Source: Thiobacillus sp. (lineage in GTDB: Bacteria; Pseudomonadota; Gammaproteobacteria; Burkholderiales; Thiobacillaceae). From it: a stretch of DNA of 64,000 bases. Location: positions 122,659-186,658 of the forward strand of contig WGNC01000005.1 in the NCBI GenBank assembly GCA_016124745.1. Direction: 5' to 3'. The notes below the pieces were generated by a model. That model saw nothing but the letters and a program-made list of their open reading frames with translations. It made no database searches and was not told where the DNA came from. The position numbers and the translations under genes were made by a program. Positions 26,178 through 38,821 of this stretch are shown one piece after another (the first letter of the stretch is position 1; each line of letters begins with the position of its first letter).

Positions 26178-26194
26178 TGCACGGTCTTTGTGCC
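26178..26194. promoter_or_regulatory. NtrC-type enhancer site 2
   Basis: A TGCAC-N7-GTGCC dyad, 17 bp. Its centre is 31 bp, about three helical turns, from site 1, so two NtrC dimers could bind the same face of the DNA, as at the E. coli glnA promoter. Confidence 0.72.
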
Positions 26195-26243
26195 GCCCCC
26201 CACCGCACGCCGCTTGTTACACTCTCCTTAACTGGAGACCGTC

Positions 26244-26501
26244 ATGAACCCGAACCCGAAATTTCCCAATCCCGCATTCATCAATGATCTCGCCAGCAAG
26301 CTCGGCGAGGTGTTCAAGCAGTCCCCGGCGAAGGACATCGAACAGAATCTCAGGGCCGGAGTCACCTCGATGCTGGGCAAGCTCGACATGGTCAGCCGGG
26401 AGGAATTCGACGTGCAGGCGGAAGTGCTTGCCCGAACGCGCGCGAAGCTCGAACAACTGGAAGCCCGCCTGGCCGAACTGGAACAGCAGCGCACCCAATA
26501 A
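26244..26501 (+). CDS. ubiK: UbiK accessory factor (YqiC/BMFP family)
   Basis: An 85-residue helical protein. The N-terminal half is amphipathic and the C-terminal half (about residues 50-82) is a coiled coil ending EQQRTQ. The family, called BMFP or UbiK, trimerises and assists the ubiquinone biosynthesis complex. An ATG with GGAGACC upstream supports the start. It is divergent from the porin operon and its stop nearly touches the comM start (one base between), so the two genes are probably translated together. Confidence 0.87.
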   Translation: MNPNPKFPNPAFINDLASKLGEVFKQSPAKDIEQNLRAGVTSMLGKLDMVSREEFDVQAEVLARTRAKLEQLEARLAELEQQRTQ

Positions 26502-26502
26502 G

Positions 26503-27990
26503 GTGGCCGTCGCCGTCGTCAAGAGCCGGGCATTGAACGGCATGAACGCGCCCGAGGTGGTGGTGGAAGCGCATCTGGCCAACGGCCTGCCGGCATTCAC
26601 GCTGGTGGGGCTGCCCGAGACCGAAGTGAAGGAAGCGCGCGACCGCGTGCGTGCCGCGATCCAGAACGCGCACTACGAATTCCCCGCGCGCCGCATCACC
26701 GTCAACCTCGCCCCGGCCGACCTGCCCAAGGAGTCCGGCCGCTTCGATCTGCCGATCGCGCTGGCGATCCTCGCCGCCTCGGGCCAGATTCCAGCCGATA
26801 AATTCCAGCATGCCGAATTCGCCGGCGAACTTGCGCTCACCGGCGAGTTGCGCCCGGTGCGTGGCGCACTGGCGATGGCTTTGGCTACACGTTCAGCCGG
26901 CCGGCAACTGGTGCTGCCTGCGCAATCGGCTGCCGAGGCGGCGCTTGCCAGCGGCGTGGAGGCGCTGGGCGCAACCAGCCTGCTAGATGTCTGCGCCTGG
27001 CTGGCCGGGCAGACCTCGCTCATCGCGCCCGAGTTTGGTACGGTCCGCCCCGGTCCGGACTATCCCGATTTTGTCGACGTCAAGGGCCAGGCCGCCACCA
27101 AGCGCGCGCTTGAAGTCGCGGCGGCGGGCGGCCACTCGATACTGATGGCGGGGCCGCCCGGCACCGGCAAGTCGATGCTCGCCGCACGTTTCCCCGGCAT
27201 CCTGCCCGCGATGAGCGAGACGGAAGCACTGGAGGCGGCAGCCGTGCAGTCGCTCAACGGCGGCTTTCGCTTCGAGCACTGGCGACGTCGTCCGTTTCGT
27301 GCACCGCACCACACGGCCTCGGCGGTCGCGCTGGTGGGCGGCGGCGGCAACCCGCGACCGGGCGAGATTTCACTGGCGCATCACGGCGTGCTGTTTCTCG
27401 ACGAACTGCCGGAGTTCTCGCGCCAGGTGCTGGAAGTGCTGCGCGAACCGCTGGAAACCGGCCATATCACGATCTCGCGCGCAGCACGACAGGCTGATTT
27501 TCCCGCACGGTTCCAATTGATTGCCGCGATGAACCCCTGCCCCTGCGGCTATCTTGGCCACCCCACCCAGGCCTGCCGCGACACGCCGGATCAGATCGCC
27601 CGCTACCGCGCACGCATATCCGGTCCGCTACTCGACCGCATCGACATCCAGATCAGCGTACCCGCGCTGACCGAGGACGAACTGACGCAGGCCGGCACGG
27701 GAGAAGTCAGCACGGCGATCCGCGACCGCGTGCAGGGCGCACGCGACCGCCAGATGCAGCGCCAGGGCAAGCCCAATGCCGCGCTGGGCACTCAGGAAAT
27801 CGACCGGTTCTGCGCCCTCGATGCGGCCGGAGAAACCCTGCTCAAGCAGGCCATCGCGCGTTTAAATCTGTCGGCGCGAGCCTATCACCGCGTGCTCAAG
27901 CTGGCGCGCAGCGTGGCCGATCTGGCAGGATCCGCAACCATCGGCACGGCGCATCTGGCAGAGGCCATCCAATACCGGAGACAGGCATGA
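26503..27990 (+). CDS. comM: ComM/YifB family Mg-chelatase-like AAA+ ATPase
   Basis: A 495-residue AAA+ protein related to magnesium chelatase. ComM homologues are helicases that aid branch migration during natural transformation. A Lon-protease-like N-terminal domain (about residues 1-170) precedes the ATPase with Walker A GPPGTGKS, Walker B VLFLDELPEF and a cysteine pair segment NPCPCGYLGHP; a C-terminal Mg-chelatase domain follows. I chose the GTG at 26503, one base after the ubiK stop, giving the family N-terminus AVAVVKSRAL. A longer ORF overlaps ubiK and is rejected. Confidence 0.9.
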   Translation: MAVAVVKSRALNGMNAPEVVVEAHLANGLPAFTLVGLPETEVKEARDRVRAAIQNAHYEFPARRITVNLAPADLPKESGRFDLPIALAILAASGQIPADKFQHAEFAGELALTGELRPVRGALAMALATRSAGRQLVLPAQSAAEAALASGVEALGATSLLDVCAWLAGQTSLIAPEFGTVRPGPDYPDFVDVKGQAATKRALEVAAAGGHSILMAGPPGTGKSMLAARFPGILPAMSETEALEAAAVQSLNGGFRFEHWRRRPFRAPHHTASAVALVGGGGNPRPGEISLAHHGVLFLDELPEFSRQVLEVLREPLETGHITISRAARQADFPARFQLIAAMNPCPCGYLGHPTQACRDTPDQIARYRARISGPLLDRIDIQISVPALTEDELTQAGTGEVSTAIRDRVQGARDRQMQRQGKPNAALGTQEIDRFCALDAAGETLLKQAIARLNLSARAYHRVLKLARSVADLAGSATIGTAHLAEAIQYRRQA

Positions 27991-28130
27991 TTCCAAAAAA
28001 CGCAGCCGACCGCTTGGTATATTCTTGCAGTTCGCCATGAATACTGTCCCGCTTCCATTCAATCATCCAATCAATGGGGCTGCCACGCGCCTAGACGCCC
28101 CATCGAACGCGTCCAACTGCGGCTTCTGGG

Positions 28131-29165
28131 ATGAGTGATCCCTACGAATCCTGGCAGGAAGAAAAACGCTCGGCCTGGCTGTATCGCGTAGTGGCCGAAT
28201 GCGAACGCGGCACGCCGCGCGAGTCGCTGTTCAACGAACTGGCACAGGCCGCCGACGAGCAGTCGGATATCTGGCTGGGCGTCATCGAGAAAAAAGGCGG
28301 CCACGCACCCACCACCTTCCATCCCGACCTGCGCACCCGTGTCGTGGCGGGACTCACCCGCGCGTTCAAGCCGCGTGCCATGCGCAGCGTGCTCGCGGCC
28401 ATGAAGGTGCGCGGCATGGCGCTCTATACGCACAGTACGCCGCATCATCCCATGCCGACCCGCCTCGACGACATCGGCAAGCGCCACCAGAACGGCGCCG
28501 CCGGCAATGCCCTGCGGGCCGGCGTGTTCGGCGTCAACGACGGCCTGGTGTCGAATGCCGCGCTGATCTATGGCGTCGCCGGCGCGGCGGCGGAGCCCTC
28601 CATCATCGTTCTGACCGGGGTGGCCGGACTGCTGGCCGGCGCATTCTCGATGGCGGCGGGCGAATACGTCTCGGTGCGCTCGCAGCGCGAAATGTTCGAA
28701 TACCAGATCGGCCTGGAACGCGACGAACTGGAAGAATACCCCGAGGAAGAAGCGGCCGAGCTTGCGCTGATCTATGCCGCCAAGGGCATGCCGATAGACG
28801 AGGCGCGGCGCGTGGCCGACACGCTGATGCAGGATCCCGAGCGCGCGCTCGACACGCTGGCGCGCGAGGAACTCGGCCTCAATCCCGACGAACTCGGCTC
28901 ACCCTGGGTGGCCGCCATCTCGTCGTTCGCGGCCTTTACCGCCGGCGCGGCGTTGCCGCTGGTGCCTTTCCTGATCGGGCATGGCGAGGCGCTCAGCCTC
29001 TCCATCGCGTTCACCGCGCTGGGCCTGTTCAGCGTCGGCGCCAGCATGAGCCTGTTCACCGGCCGCCATGCCACCCTGAGCGGCCTGCGCATGCTGGCAA
29101 TCGGGGGCGCCGCCGGGTTGGCGACCTGGCTCATCGGCGCCTGGCTGGGGGTGTCGCTGGCTTAG
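28131..29165 (+). CDS. VIT1/CCC1-type iron/manganese transporter with helical N-terminal domain
   Basis: A 344-residue protein. Residues 1 to about 115 are soluble and helical, rich in Glu and His, like the rubrerythrin-type front domain of some VIT1 proteins. From about residue 120 the CCC1/VIT1 domain begins, with GVFGVNDGLVSN, a cytoplasmic helical hairpin rich in Glu (ERDELEEYPEEEAAEL, a metal-binding region in the family) and five helices overall. It likely exports or stores iron or manganese. It stands alone, with a structured inverted repeat after the stop. The 140-base gap before it shows no gene. Confidence 0.85.
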   Translation: MSDPYESWQEEKRSAWLYRVVAECERGTPRESLFNELAQAADEQSDIWLGVIEKKGGHAPTTFHPDLRTRVVAGLTRAFKPRAMRSVLAAMKVRGMALYTHSTPHHPMPTRLDDIGKRHQNGAAGNALRAGVFGVNDGLVSNAALIYGVAGAAAEPSIIVLTGVAGLLAGAFSMAAGEYVSVRSQREMFEYQIGLERDELEEYPEEEAAELALIYAAKGMPIDEARRVADTLMQDPERALDTLAREELGLNPDELGSPWVAAISSFAAFTAGAALPLVPFLIGHGEALSLSIAFTALGLFSVGASMSLFTGRHATLSGLRMLAIGGAAGLATWLIGAWLGVSLA

Positions 29166-29185
29166 AAACACTTCAACAAGATCCG

Positions 29186-29245
29186 GATTCGGCATCCCGG
29201 CAAAGGCCGGAGTCCAGCCAGCTCAAGCAATCGGGTTGCCGAATC
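29186..29245. repeat. Intergenic inverted-repeat element after the VIT1 gene
   Basis: A 9-bp perfect outer stem (29186-29194 with 29237-29245, GATTCGGCA) encloses a smaller CCGG hairpin (29197-29211). It sits between convergent genes and may work as a bidirectional stop, although there is no T-run. It looks like a dispersed palindromic unit. Confidence 0.5.
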
Positions 29246-29287
29246 AAGTCCGGCATGCAAAATAGCTGGCGGTTCCCTCAATCAAGA

Positions 29288-29674
29288 TCAGGTCTGTTCC
29301 CACGGCAGACCGTCGAAGCGCCAGCCATTCCTGGTGCTGCGATGGCGGGTTTCATCCATGTCACCCTCGAATCCATGCAGCACATTGTAAACTTCAGGGA
29401 AATTGTATTTTTCGAGGTAACGCCCCGCTTCCACCGAACGCCGCCCCGAGCGGCAGATCAGCACAACCGGTCGGTTGGCCGACGCCGCCTTGCGCGCGTG
29501 ACCGAGGAAATCCGGATTGATGTCCCAGTCCGGACCGTCCTGCCAGGCAATGTGAATCGCGCCGATCGGATGCCCGACGAACAGGTACTCGATTTCCGAG
29601 CGGCAATCGATGAACACCGCCTCGGGGTGCGTGTGCAAAAAATCATGGGCTTCGGCAGGTTCAAGATGTTTCAT
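29288..29674 (-). CDS. Rhodanese-like sulfurtransferase
   Basis: A 128-residue single-domain rhodanese. The active-site loop is C-R-S-G-R-R-S with the catalytic cysteine near residue 75; the N-terminal motif FIDCRSEIEYLFVGHPIGA is typical. It would move sulfane sulfur to a thiol acceptor in the cytoplasm. The start ATG at 29674 follows a TGGGAG ribosome site; the ORF extension to 29818 overlaps the metH promoter region. It is divergent from metH with a gap of about 100 bases. Confidence 0.9.
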   Translation of the reverse strand: MKHLEPAEAHDFLHTHPEAVFIDCRSEIEYLFVGHPIGAIHIAWQDGPDWDINPDFLGHARKAASANRPVVLICRSGRRSVEAGRYLEKYNFPEVYNVLHGFEGDMDETRHRSTRNGWRFDGLPWEQT

Positions 29675-29774
29675 CGCAGACTCCCAGATGGCTTGATCGT
29701 GCGCAACGATAGCATTGCCGGAAGGCTTCACGCCAACCGAATATAATGCTCGATTGCCCAGTCGACTTCCTGCC

Positions 29775-33461
<3,687 letters not shown>

Positions 33462-33477
33462 CGCGGCAGGGGCGGGC

Positions 33478-33858
33478 TCAGCCGCGCCGTTTCAGCCAGA
33501 CGAGCCAGCCGGTGACAGCACCGAGCGCTGCGCCGCCCGGACCGGTGATGAAAATGCCGAGCAGCGGCCCCTGATTCGCTTCGGGCGCGAAGACCATGGG
33601 ACCGAAAAAGCCCAGCACGAACCCGAGTCCGCCGAGCATCAGCGCCCCCGTGCCGACGAATACGGGCAGGCCGGTTGCAGCGACGTCTTCGAGCTGCAAC
33701 CACACCCGGCGCGCCGCCCAGATGGCAAACCCCAGTGCCCCCAAGGGTTGCAGCCAATGCAATGACTCGGGCAGCACCATCAGCGACAGGAAGAAAATCA
33801 GCAGCCACGCACCGAAAAACGCGGCGACCGACAGGGCAAGACGGGCAGGATGCGACAT
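33478..33858 (-). CDS. Small membrane protein of unknown function
   Basis: A 126-residue protein with about four hydrophobic helices (about residues 8-28, 35-50, 63-90, 98-120). No motif that I recognise is present. Its ATG lies three bases after the NUDIX stop, so it is the downstream member of a two-gene unit. It converges on metH with 16 bases between the stops. Function is not assignable. Confidence 0.7.
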   Translation of the reverse strand: MSHPARLALSVAAFFGAWLLIFFLSLMVLPESLHWLQPLGALGFAIWAARRVWLQLEDVAATGLPVFVGTGALMLGGLGFVLGFFGPMVFAPEANQGPLLGIFITGPGGAALGAVTGWLVWLKRRG

Positions 33859-33861
33859 GCG

Positions 33862-34494
33862 TTACCAGCCCTGCTCCAGCATCTTCTCCAGCCAGAACAG
33901 CCCGACCACGGTCTTTGTCTCGCAAATCTTGCCATTGCGCAGCCAGTCCATCGCCTCGCCGAACGGCACCCGCAGGATTTCCAGGAACTCGTCCGGGTCG
34001 CGGCCGTGGGTGCCGGGTTCGAGCCCACGCGCCAGATAGAACGCCAGACGCTCGTCGGAATAGCCGATGCAGGGATAGATGGTGGTGACGGAACGCCACT
34101 CGCTGGCGGTATAACCGGTTTCCTCTTCGAGTTCACGCATGGCGCAGTTGAGATCGTCCTCGCCAGGATCGATCTTGCCTGCCGGAAACTCGATGAAGTC
34201 GCGGTGCAGCGGGTAGCGGTGCTGGCGTTCCAGCAGCAGGTCGCCATTCTCGAACACCGGGAGGATGACGATGGCGCCAGGGTGGACGATGTATTCGCGC
34301 GTCGATTCGGTGCCGTCAGGCAAACGTACTCGGTCGGCTTTGACATGCAGCAGCCGTCCTTTGAAGACGGTTTCGCTGGCAAGTTCGGTTTCGGTGAGCG
34401 TGGTTGTTGACGCTTCAGCGTCTTTATTTATCCCCGAAGCGGGGCAACCACGGCCTACTCCTTGCGGGTAAAGGTCAGGTGTCTCGTTGTTCAT
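33862..34494 (-). CDS. NUDIX hydrolase, ADP-ribose pyrophosphatase type
   Basis: A 210-residue hydrolase that probably cleaves ADP-ribose or a related nucleoside diphosphate. The NUDIX box runs from GKIDPGED to RELEEETGY (about residues 110-130), and a NudF-like core follows. The first 35 or so residues are not family-like: most are coded by a structured repeat (34399-34452) that stays in frame. The start ATG at 34494 is tentative because no strong ribosome site is seen, but no closer in-frame start exists between the repeat and the conserved domain. Confidence 0.85.
   Translation of the reverse strand: MNNETPDLYPQGVGRGCPASGINKDAEASTTTLTETELASETVFKGRLLHVKADRVRLPDGTESTREYIVHPGAIVILPVFENGDLLLERQHRYPLHRDFIEFPAGKIDPGEDDLNCAMRELEEETGYTASEWRSVTTIYPCIGYSDERLAFYLARGLEPGTHGRDPDEFLEILRVPFGEAMDWLRNGKICETKTVVGLFWLEKMLEQGW
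34399..34452. repeat. Three-way-junction repeat in the 5' end of the NUDIX gene
   Basis: An outer stem CGTGGTTG/CAACCACG (34399-34406 with 34445-34452) encloses two hairpins: GACGC/GCGTC (34409-34413, 34418-34422, loop TTCA) and CCCCG/CGGGG (34432-34436, 34440-34444, loop AAG). All stems are perfect. It looks like a small dispersed mobile or structured unit inserted in frame. Confidence 0.65.
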
Positions 34495-34518
34495 GCACAC
34501 CATGATACCGAGCGCGGA

Positions 34519-34549
34519 CAAAAAAATGCCGGGTTCTTGCGAACCCGGC
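34519..34549 (-). terminator. Rho-independent terminator downstream of algR
   Basis: On the minus strand a 9-bp stem (34528-34536 with 34541-34549, GCCGGGTTC) and TTGC-type tetraloop are followed by seven T. It lies 134 bases past the algR stop and would also insulate the NUDIX gene. Between it and algR is only a short perfect palindrome (34647-34662). Confidence 0.8.
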
Positions 34550-34682
34550 TTAACAGAGGAGACACGCCCCTCGTTGCGGAGAACTTCCAGCTTGCGGCGC
34601 AAACTGCAAGCCCGTTCATCCTACGAAGGGATTCTTCAGCTGGCTATACAACTTTAGTTGTAGGACGGGTGCAAACGGTTGT

Positions 34683-35447
34683 TTATATTGACTTTATTTT
34701 TTCCCGCAAAGCGGAATACTGCCGTCTGCTGACCATCAGCCGCTCATCGAGCCCATCCAGCCGAAGGAAATGGCCGTCATCGTCACCTGGCAATTTGCCG
34801 ATTTCACGGATGCGTGCGCTCGCGACCAGGCAGTTGCGGTGAATACGCAGAAAGGCCTCGGCGAATTCGCTCTCCAGCCGGGTCAGCGATTCCTCGATCA
34901 GGAATTCGCGGGTCGCGGTGCATACGGTGACGTATTTGAGTTCCGCCTTCAAATACAGGATTTCGGTCACCGGAATCAGGACGATGCGGCCTTTCTCGTT
35001 GACCGAAAGATGCGTGCGCGCCTTGGGATGCGCTTCGCGCAGGTGATCGATCGTTGCTGCGCTCAGGCTGTGCGCTCGCGACAAAGCCCGCACCAAGCGG
35101 TCGGCGCGCACCGGCTTCAGCAGATAGTCGACGGCGTTGAGATCGAACGCTTGGCAGGCGTAGGCATCGTAGGCGGTACTGAAGATGATGGCAGGCGGAT
35201 TGTCCAGCCGGTTGAGGTGGGCCGCGCATTCCAGTCCGTCCATGCCGGGCATGCGGATGTCGAGCAGCACCGTATCGACTGCCTGTTGCTGAATCTGGCT
35301 CAGGGCATCCAGCCCGTTGTCGACTTCGCCGACGACATCGACCGAGATCTGCCCGGCACAATCCGCCAGCACGTCTCGCAGACGGCGACGCGCGGGTGCC
35401 TCGTCATCGACGATGAGAAGGCGCAGGGGCGGGCTGGGTGCGTTCAC
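34683..35447 (-). CDS. algR: LytTR response regulator, AlgR-like
   Basis: A 254-residue response regulator. The receiver domain (about residues 8-125) has the acidic pocket VDDE, the phosphorylated Asp in LLDIRMPG and the Lys in LLKPVR. A LytTR DNA-binding domain follows (about 145-250). The start is a GTG at 35447, giving the N-terminus [15 protein letters not shown]. It overlaps the end of the kinase gene by 44 bases, so the pair is translated together. In relatives AlgR controls type IV pili and surface polysaccharide genes. Confidence 0.9.
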   Translation of the reverse strand: MNAPSPPLRLLIVDDEAPARRRLRDVLADCAGQISVDVVGEVDNGLDALSQIQQQAVDTVLLDIRMPGMDGLECAAHLNRLDNPPAIIFSTAYDAYACQAFDLNAVDYLLKPVRADRLVRALSRAHSLSAATIDHLREAHPKARTHLSVNEKGRIVLIPVTEILYLKAELKYVTVCTATREFLIEESLTRLESEFAEAFLRIHRNCLVASARIREIGKLPGDDDGHFLRLDGLDERLMVSRRQYSALREKIKSI

Positions 35448-36450
35448 GGGTATAGGGAATCACGATGTGCACCTGATAAACGGCGCCCAGCGGTTCCAAC
35501 TTGAGTTGGGCATCGAGATCAAAATGCAGCAGCAGACGTTCACGGATATTCGCCAGCGCGATGCGGTTGCCTTTGTGGTGGCTGGTGTCGGTGGCAATCG
35601 GATTGCGCACCACGATGTGCACCTTGTCGGCACTGAGATAGATGTTGAGGCTGATTTCCCCGCCTTCGGGTTGCGGTTCGATGCCGTGGTAGACCGCGTT
35701 CTCCACCAATGGCTGAATAACGAGCGGCGGAATCAAGGCGTCGGCCGGCATCTTGGTGATGTGCCAGGTGACCTGCAGGCGATCACCCAGACGCAGCTGC
35801 TCGAGTTCGAGATAGGCACGCGTGAGCGCGACCTCGTCCTCCAGACGATCCAGCTGGCTGGCATTGCTCATCAACGCACGGAACAGGTCGGCCATGTTTT
35901 CCAGCGCATGCTCCGCGCGCCGTGGATCGCTGCGCACCAGCGACAGCACCGCGTTGAGGCTGTTGAACAGGAAATGGGGGCGGATGCGCGCCTGCAATGC
36001 CTGCAGGCGCGCTTCGGTGATTGCGGGCGACAAGGCTCGGGCACGCAGGTTGAAATAGGCCAGCAGTCCGCCGCCGATCAACAAGGCAAACAGCGCCACC
36101 CAGATGAGCGGAAACACCGTCGTTTCGGCCAGCAGGGGCTTGAGCCACTGCGTGACAAGTACCGGCACTGCGACGCCGAGCGCCAGCGTGAATCCGACCC
36201 CCAGCCGGTAAGGCAGGCTGCGCAGCCAGCGCCCCGCCGCGCACAAGGCCAGCAGACTGAGCAGCAAGGCGGGTTGCGCCAGCGCCGACAGTTCGATGAA
36301 TTCCGCCCAGAATGCCTGTGCACTTGAGGCACGCGCCACCACGCCCGCCACCAGCGCGGCTTCCACCGTCAGGGCGATGCGCAGGTTCACTCCGAGGTGA
36401 CAGAAGTTCGGCAATTCGACCTGTCGGTTGTTATGATTCTTTCTTTTCAT
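35404..36450 (-). CDS. algZ: LytS/AlgZ-type sensor histidine kinase
   Basis: A 348-residue membrane kinase. The N-terminal 170 residues hold about four helices with short loops. The His_kinase domain shows [19 protein letters not shown] with the phosphorylated histidine, then an ATP-binding domain with [17 protein letters not shown]. It lacks a large periplasmic sensor and is the partner of the overlapping algR. The start was set at the ATG 36450, only 16 bases from the divergent argH start; longer forms would overlap argH. Confidence 0.87.
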   Translation of the reverse strand: MKRKNHNNRQVELPNFCHLGVNLRIALTVEAALVAGVVARASSAQAFWAEFIELSALAQPALLLSLLALCAAGRWLRSLPYRLGVGFTLALGVAVPVLVTQWLKPLLAETTVFPLIWVALFALLIGGGLLAYFNLRARALSPAITEARLQALQARIRPHFLFNSLNAVLSLVRSDPRRAEHALENMADLFRALMSNASQLDRLEDEVALTRAYLELEQLRLGDRLQVTWHITKMPADALIPPLVIQPLVENAVYHGIEPQPEGGEISLNIYLSADKVHIVVRNPIATDTSHHKGNRIALANIRERLLLHFDLDAQLKLEPLGAVYQVHIVIPYTRERTQPAPAPSHRR

Positions 36451-36466
36451 TCCCCGCTTATGCCCC

Positions 36467-37882
36467 ATGAGCACGCCAACAACGCCATCTGACGGCACGC
36501 CTGCCGTCTGGTCCGGCCGCTTTTCCGAGCCGGTTTCAGAAATCGTCAAACGCTACACCGCGTCCATACCTTTCGATTATCGGCTGGCCGAGTTCGATAT
36601 TCAGGGGTCGCTGGCGCACGCCGCCATGTTGCACCACGTCGGCGTCCTGTCCAAGGAAGACCTCGCATCTATTCGGCACGGCATGGCCGAGTTGCTGGCC
36701 GAGATTCGCGCCGGCCAGTTTGCCTGGTCGCTGGACAAGGAGGACGTCCACCTCAATATCGAGGCCGCCCTCACTGCCAAAATCGGCGATGCCGGCAAGC
36801 GCCTGCACACCGGCCGCTCGCGCAACGACCAGGTGGCGACCGACATTCGCCTCTATTTGCGCGACGCGATCGACCGCATTCTGGCCGGCCTCAAGGCCTG
36901 CCAAACTTCGCTCGTCGACCTCGCCGAACAACACACCGACACCGTGATGCCCGGCTTCACCCACCTGCAGGTCGCGCAGCCAGTAACTTTCGGTCACCAT
37001 CTGCTGGCCTACTTCGAAATGCTGGCGCGCGACACCGAGCGCATGGCCGACTGCCGCCGCCGCGTCAACCGTCTGCCCCTCGGGGCTGCCGCCCTGGCCG
37101 GGACCAGTTACCCGATCGACCGCCAGTTCGTTGCCGACCAGCTCGGTTTCGACGCGGTCTGCGAGAACTCGCTCGACGCCGTCGCCGACCGCGACTTCGC
37201 CATCGAGTTTTGCGCCGCGGCCGCACTGGTGATGACGCATCTGTCGCGTCTGTCTGAGGAATTGATCCTGTGGATGAGCCCACGCTTCGGCTTCATCGAT
37301 CTGGCCGACCGCTTCTGCACCGGCTCTTCCATCATGCCGCAAAAGAAGAACCCCGACGTGCCCGAACTCGTACGCGGCAAGACCGGGCGCGTCAACGGCC
37401 ACCTGGTCGCCCTGCTGACCCTGATGAAGGGCCAGCCGCTGGCATACAACAAGGACAATCAGGAAGACAAGGAGCCGCTGTTCGACACCGTCGACACCTT
37501 GACCGACACCCTGGCGATCTACGCCGACATGCTGCGAGGCGTCACCGTCAAGCCGGAGGCGATGCGCGCGGCTGTGATGCAAGGCTTCGCCACCGCGACC
37601 GATCTGGCCGATTATCTTGTCAAGAAAGGCACGCCTTTCCGCGATGCCCATGAAGTGGTGGCGCGCGCGGTGCGTGCGGCCGACACCAGCGGACGCGACC
37701 TTGCCGACCTGCCGCTCGCCGAATTGCAGGCCTTCAGCCCGATCATCGCGGACGACGTCTACGCCGTGCTGACGCTGGAAGGCTCGCTCGCCGCCCGCGA
37801 TCACCTGGGCGGCACTGCACCGGCACAGGTGCGTGCGGCCGTCGCGCGCGCGCGGACACGGATTCAAGACAGCGCAATTTAA
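36467..37882 (+). CDS. argH: Argininosuccinate lyase
   Basis: A 471-residue enzyme that splits argininosuccinate into arginine and fumarate, the last step of arginine synthesis. The fumarase/aspartase superfamily signature [11 protein letters not shown] is present at about residues 285-295, along with TGRSRNDQV near residue 120. The full family length is seen. The ATG at 36467 has no strong ribosome site. Only 16 bases separate it from the divergent algZ start, so promoters must lie inside the neighbouring gene or act from further upstream. Its stop overlaps the MarR-like gene end. Confidence 0.95.
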   Translation: MSTPTTPSDGTPAVWSGRFSEPVSEIVKRYTASIPFDYRLAEFDIQGSLAHAAMLHHVGVLSKEDLASIRHGMAELLAEIRAGQFAWSLDKEDVHLNIEAALTAKIGDAGKRLHTGRSRNDQVATDIRLYLRDAIDRILAGLKACQTSLVDLAEQHTDTVMPGFTHLQVAQPVTFGHHLLAYFEMLARDTERMADCRRRVNRLPLGAAALAGTSYPIDRQFVADQLGFDAVCENSLDAVADRDFAIEFCAAAALVMTHLSRLSEELILWMSPRFGFIDLADRFCTGSSIMPQKKNPDVPELVRGKTGRVNGHLVALLTLMKGQPLAYNKDNQEDKEPLFDTVDTLTDTLAIYADMLRGVTVKPEAMRAAVMQGFATATDLADYLVKKGTPFRDAHEVVARAVRAADTSGRDLADLPLAELQAFSPIIADDVYAVLTLEGSLAARDHLGGTAPAQVRAAVARARTRIQDSAI

Positions 37883-38466
37883 GCGGGCCCAGTTGCCACA
37901 GGCGGAGCGTGCTCGCGGCAGATCCGCCGCACCTCGGGACTGCCGAGCTTCTCTCGCATCAGCCCGCAAAAATAGCTGCGCGGCCCCAGGCGCTGGTTGT
38001 GCCGGCAGGTCACACAGACACCGAACGTGCGTTTTCCGCTTTGCGCCTGCACCGAGGCGAGTACCTGTCGCAGCACCACCATCGCCGACGTCACTCGCGC
38101 CGGGCTGGCGGTTTGCACGATGTCGCGCCAGGCACTTCCAGCACTGAGGGTCTTCAAAAGGTTGGTGCCGCCCTCGGCAAGAATCAATCTCACCACCCGG
38201 CCATCGCGGGGATCGGCATAGCGCGAGATCAGCCGGCGACGCGCCAGTACCAGAACCGTTTGCGATACGGTTCCCTTGGTTAGTCCGAGATACTCGGTCA
38301 GCGCCTGCGGCGTGTTACTGAAGCGGTTGGCCTGGTTCAGATAGAACAGAACCTGCAGGTGTACCGGCTGCAGTCCCTGCGCTGCACCCGCCTGCCGCAG
38401 GTCGGCACGGGTCAGCAGCGACAGCCGCTCGACCAGGTCAAACAGGGTGAGCGCCTGGCTTTTCAA
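37879..38466 (-). CDS. MarR-family regulator with C-terminal four-cysteine motif
   Basis: A 195-residue protein with a MarR winged-helix domain (about residues 5-140; recognition helix region [15 protein letters not shown]). It then carries a C-terminal extension with Cys151, Cys154, Cys167 and Cys183 (C-x2-C-x12-C-x15-C), suited to binding zinc or an iron-sulfur cluster. The start is a TTG at 38466, seven bases after the cyaY stop, with no better in-frame codon. It lies downstream of the frataxin gene, so an iron or redox sensing role is an attractive guess. Confidence 0.78.
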   Translation of the reverse strand: MKSQALTLFDLVERLSLLTRADLRQAGAAQGLQPVHLQVLFYLNQANRFSNTPQALTEYLGLTKGTVSQTVLVLARRRLISRYADPRDGRVVRLILAEGGTNLLKTLSAGSAWRDIVQTASPARVTSAMVVLRQVLASVQAQSGKRTFGVCVTCRHNQRLGPRSYFCGLMREKLGSPEVRRICREHAPPVATGPA

Positions 38467-38472
38467 GCGTTT

Positions 38473-38796
38473 CTAGAAACGCACCATGACGCCACCCTGC
38501 GCGGCAATCAACGCAGCCAGTTTGTCGTAGAGCGGCTCACCGCTCTTGGTGTCGACCCAGTCTGCACCCTTCGGTCTGAAATGGAAGCCACCTGAACGCG
38601 CAGCCACCCAAATTTCCCGCGCCACGCCGTGGCGGTTGATGATGATCTTGCTGCCATCGTCGAACTCGACCTCGACGATGCCATCCGCCGGCGTCTCGAA
38701 ATCGAGCTCAGCGTCTTCGAGCACCTGCTCGATACGGGCTAGGGTTTCGGTGACGGCCTGATTGAAATCCACTTCGCTTGATTCGGTTTTCGTCAT
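38473..38796 (-). CDS. cyaY: Frataxin homologue CyaY
   Basis: A 107-residue frataxin, an iron-binding regulator of Fe-S cluster assembly. The acidic first helix (DFNQAVTETLARIEQVLED) and the beta-sheet motif IIINRHGVAREIWVAARSGGFHF with the conserved tryptophan segment are typical. The ATG at 38796 gives the usual N-terminus; an in-frame ATG at 38823 would collide with lptM. It is divergent from lptM with 25 bases between starts, so the two share a very compact promoter region. Confidence 0.93.
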   Translation of the reverse strand: MTKTESSEVDFNQAVTETLARIEQVLEDAELDFETPADGIVEVEFDDGSKIIINRHGVAREIWVAARSGGFHFRPKGADWVDTKSGEPLYDKLAALIAAQGGVMVRF

Positions 38797-38821
38797 GATG
38801 TCCCGTGCTAACATTTCGCGC

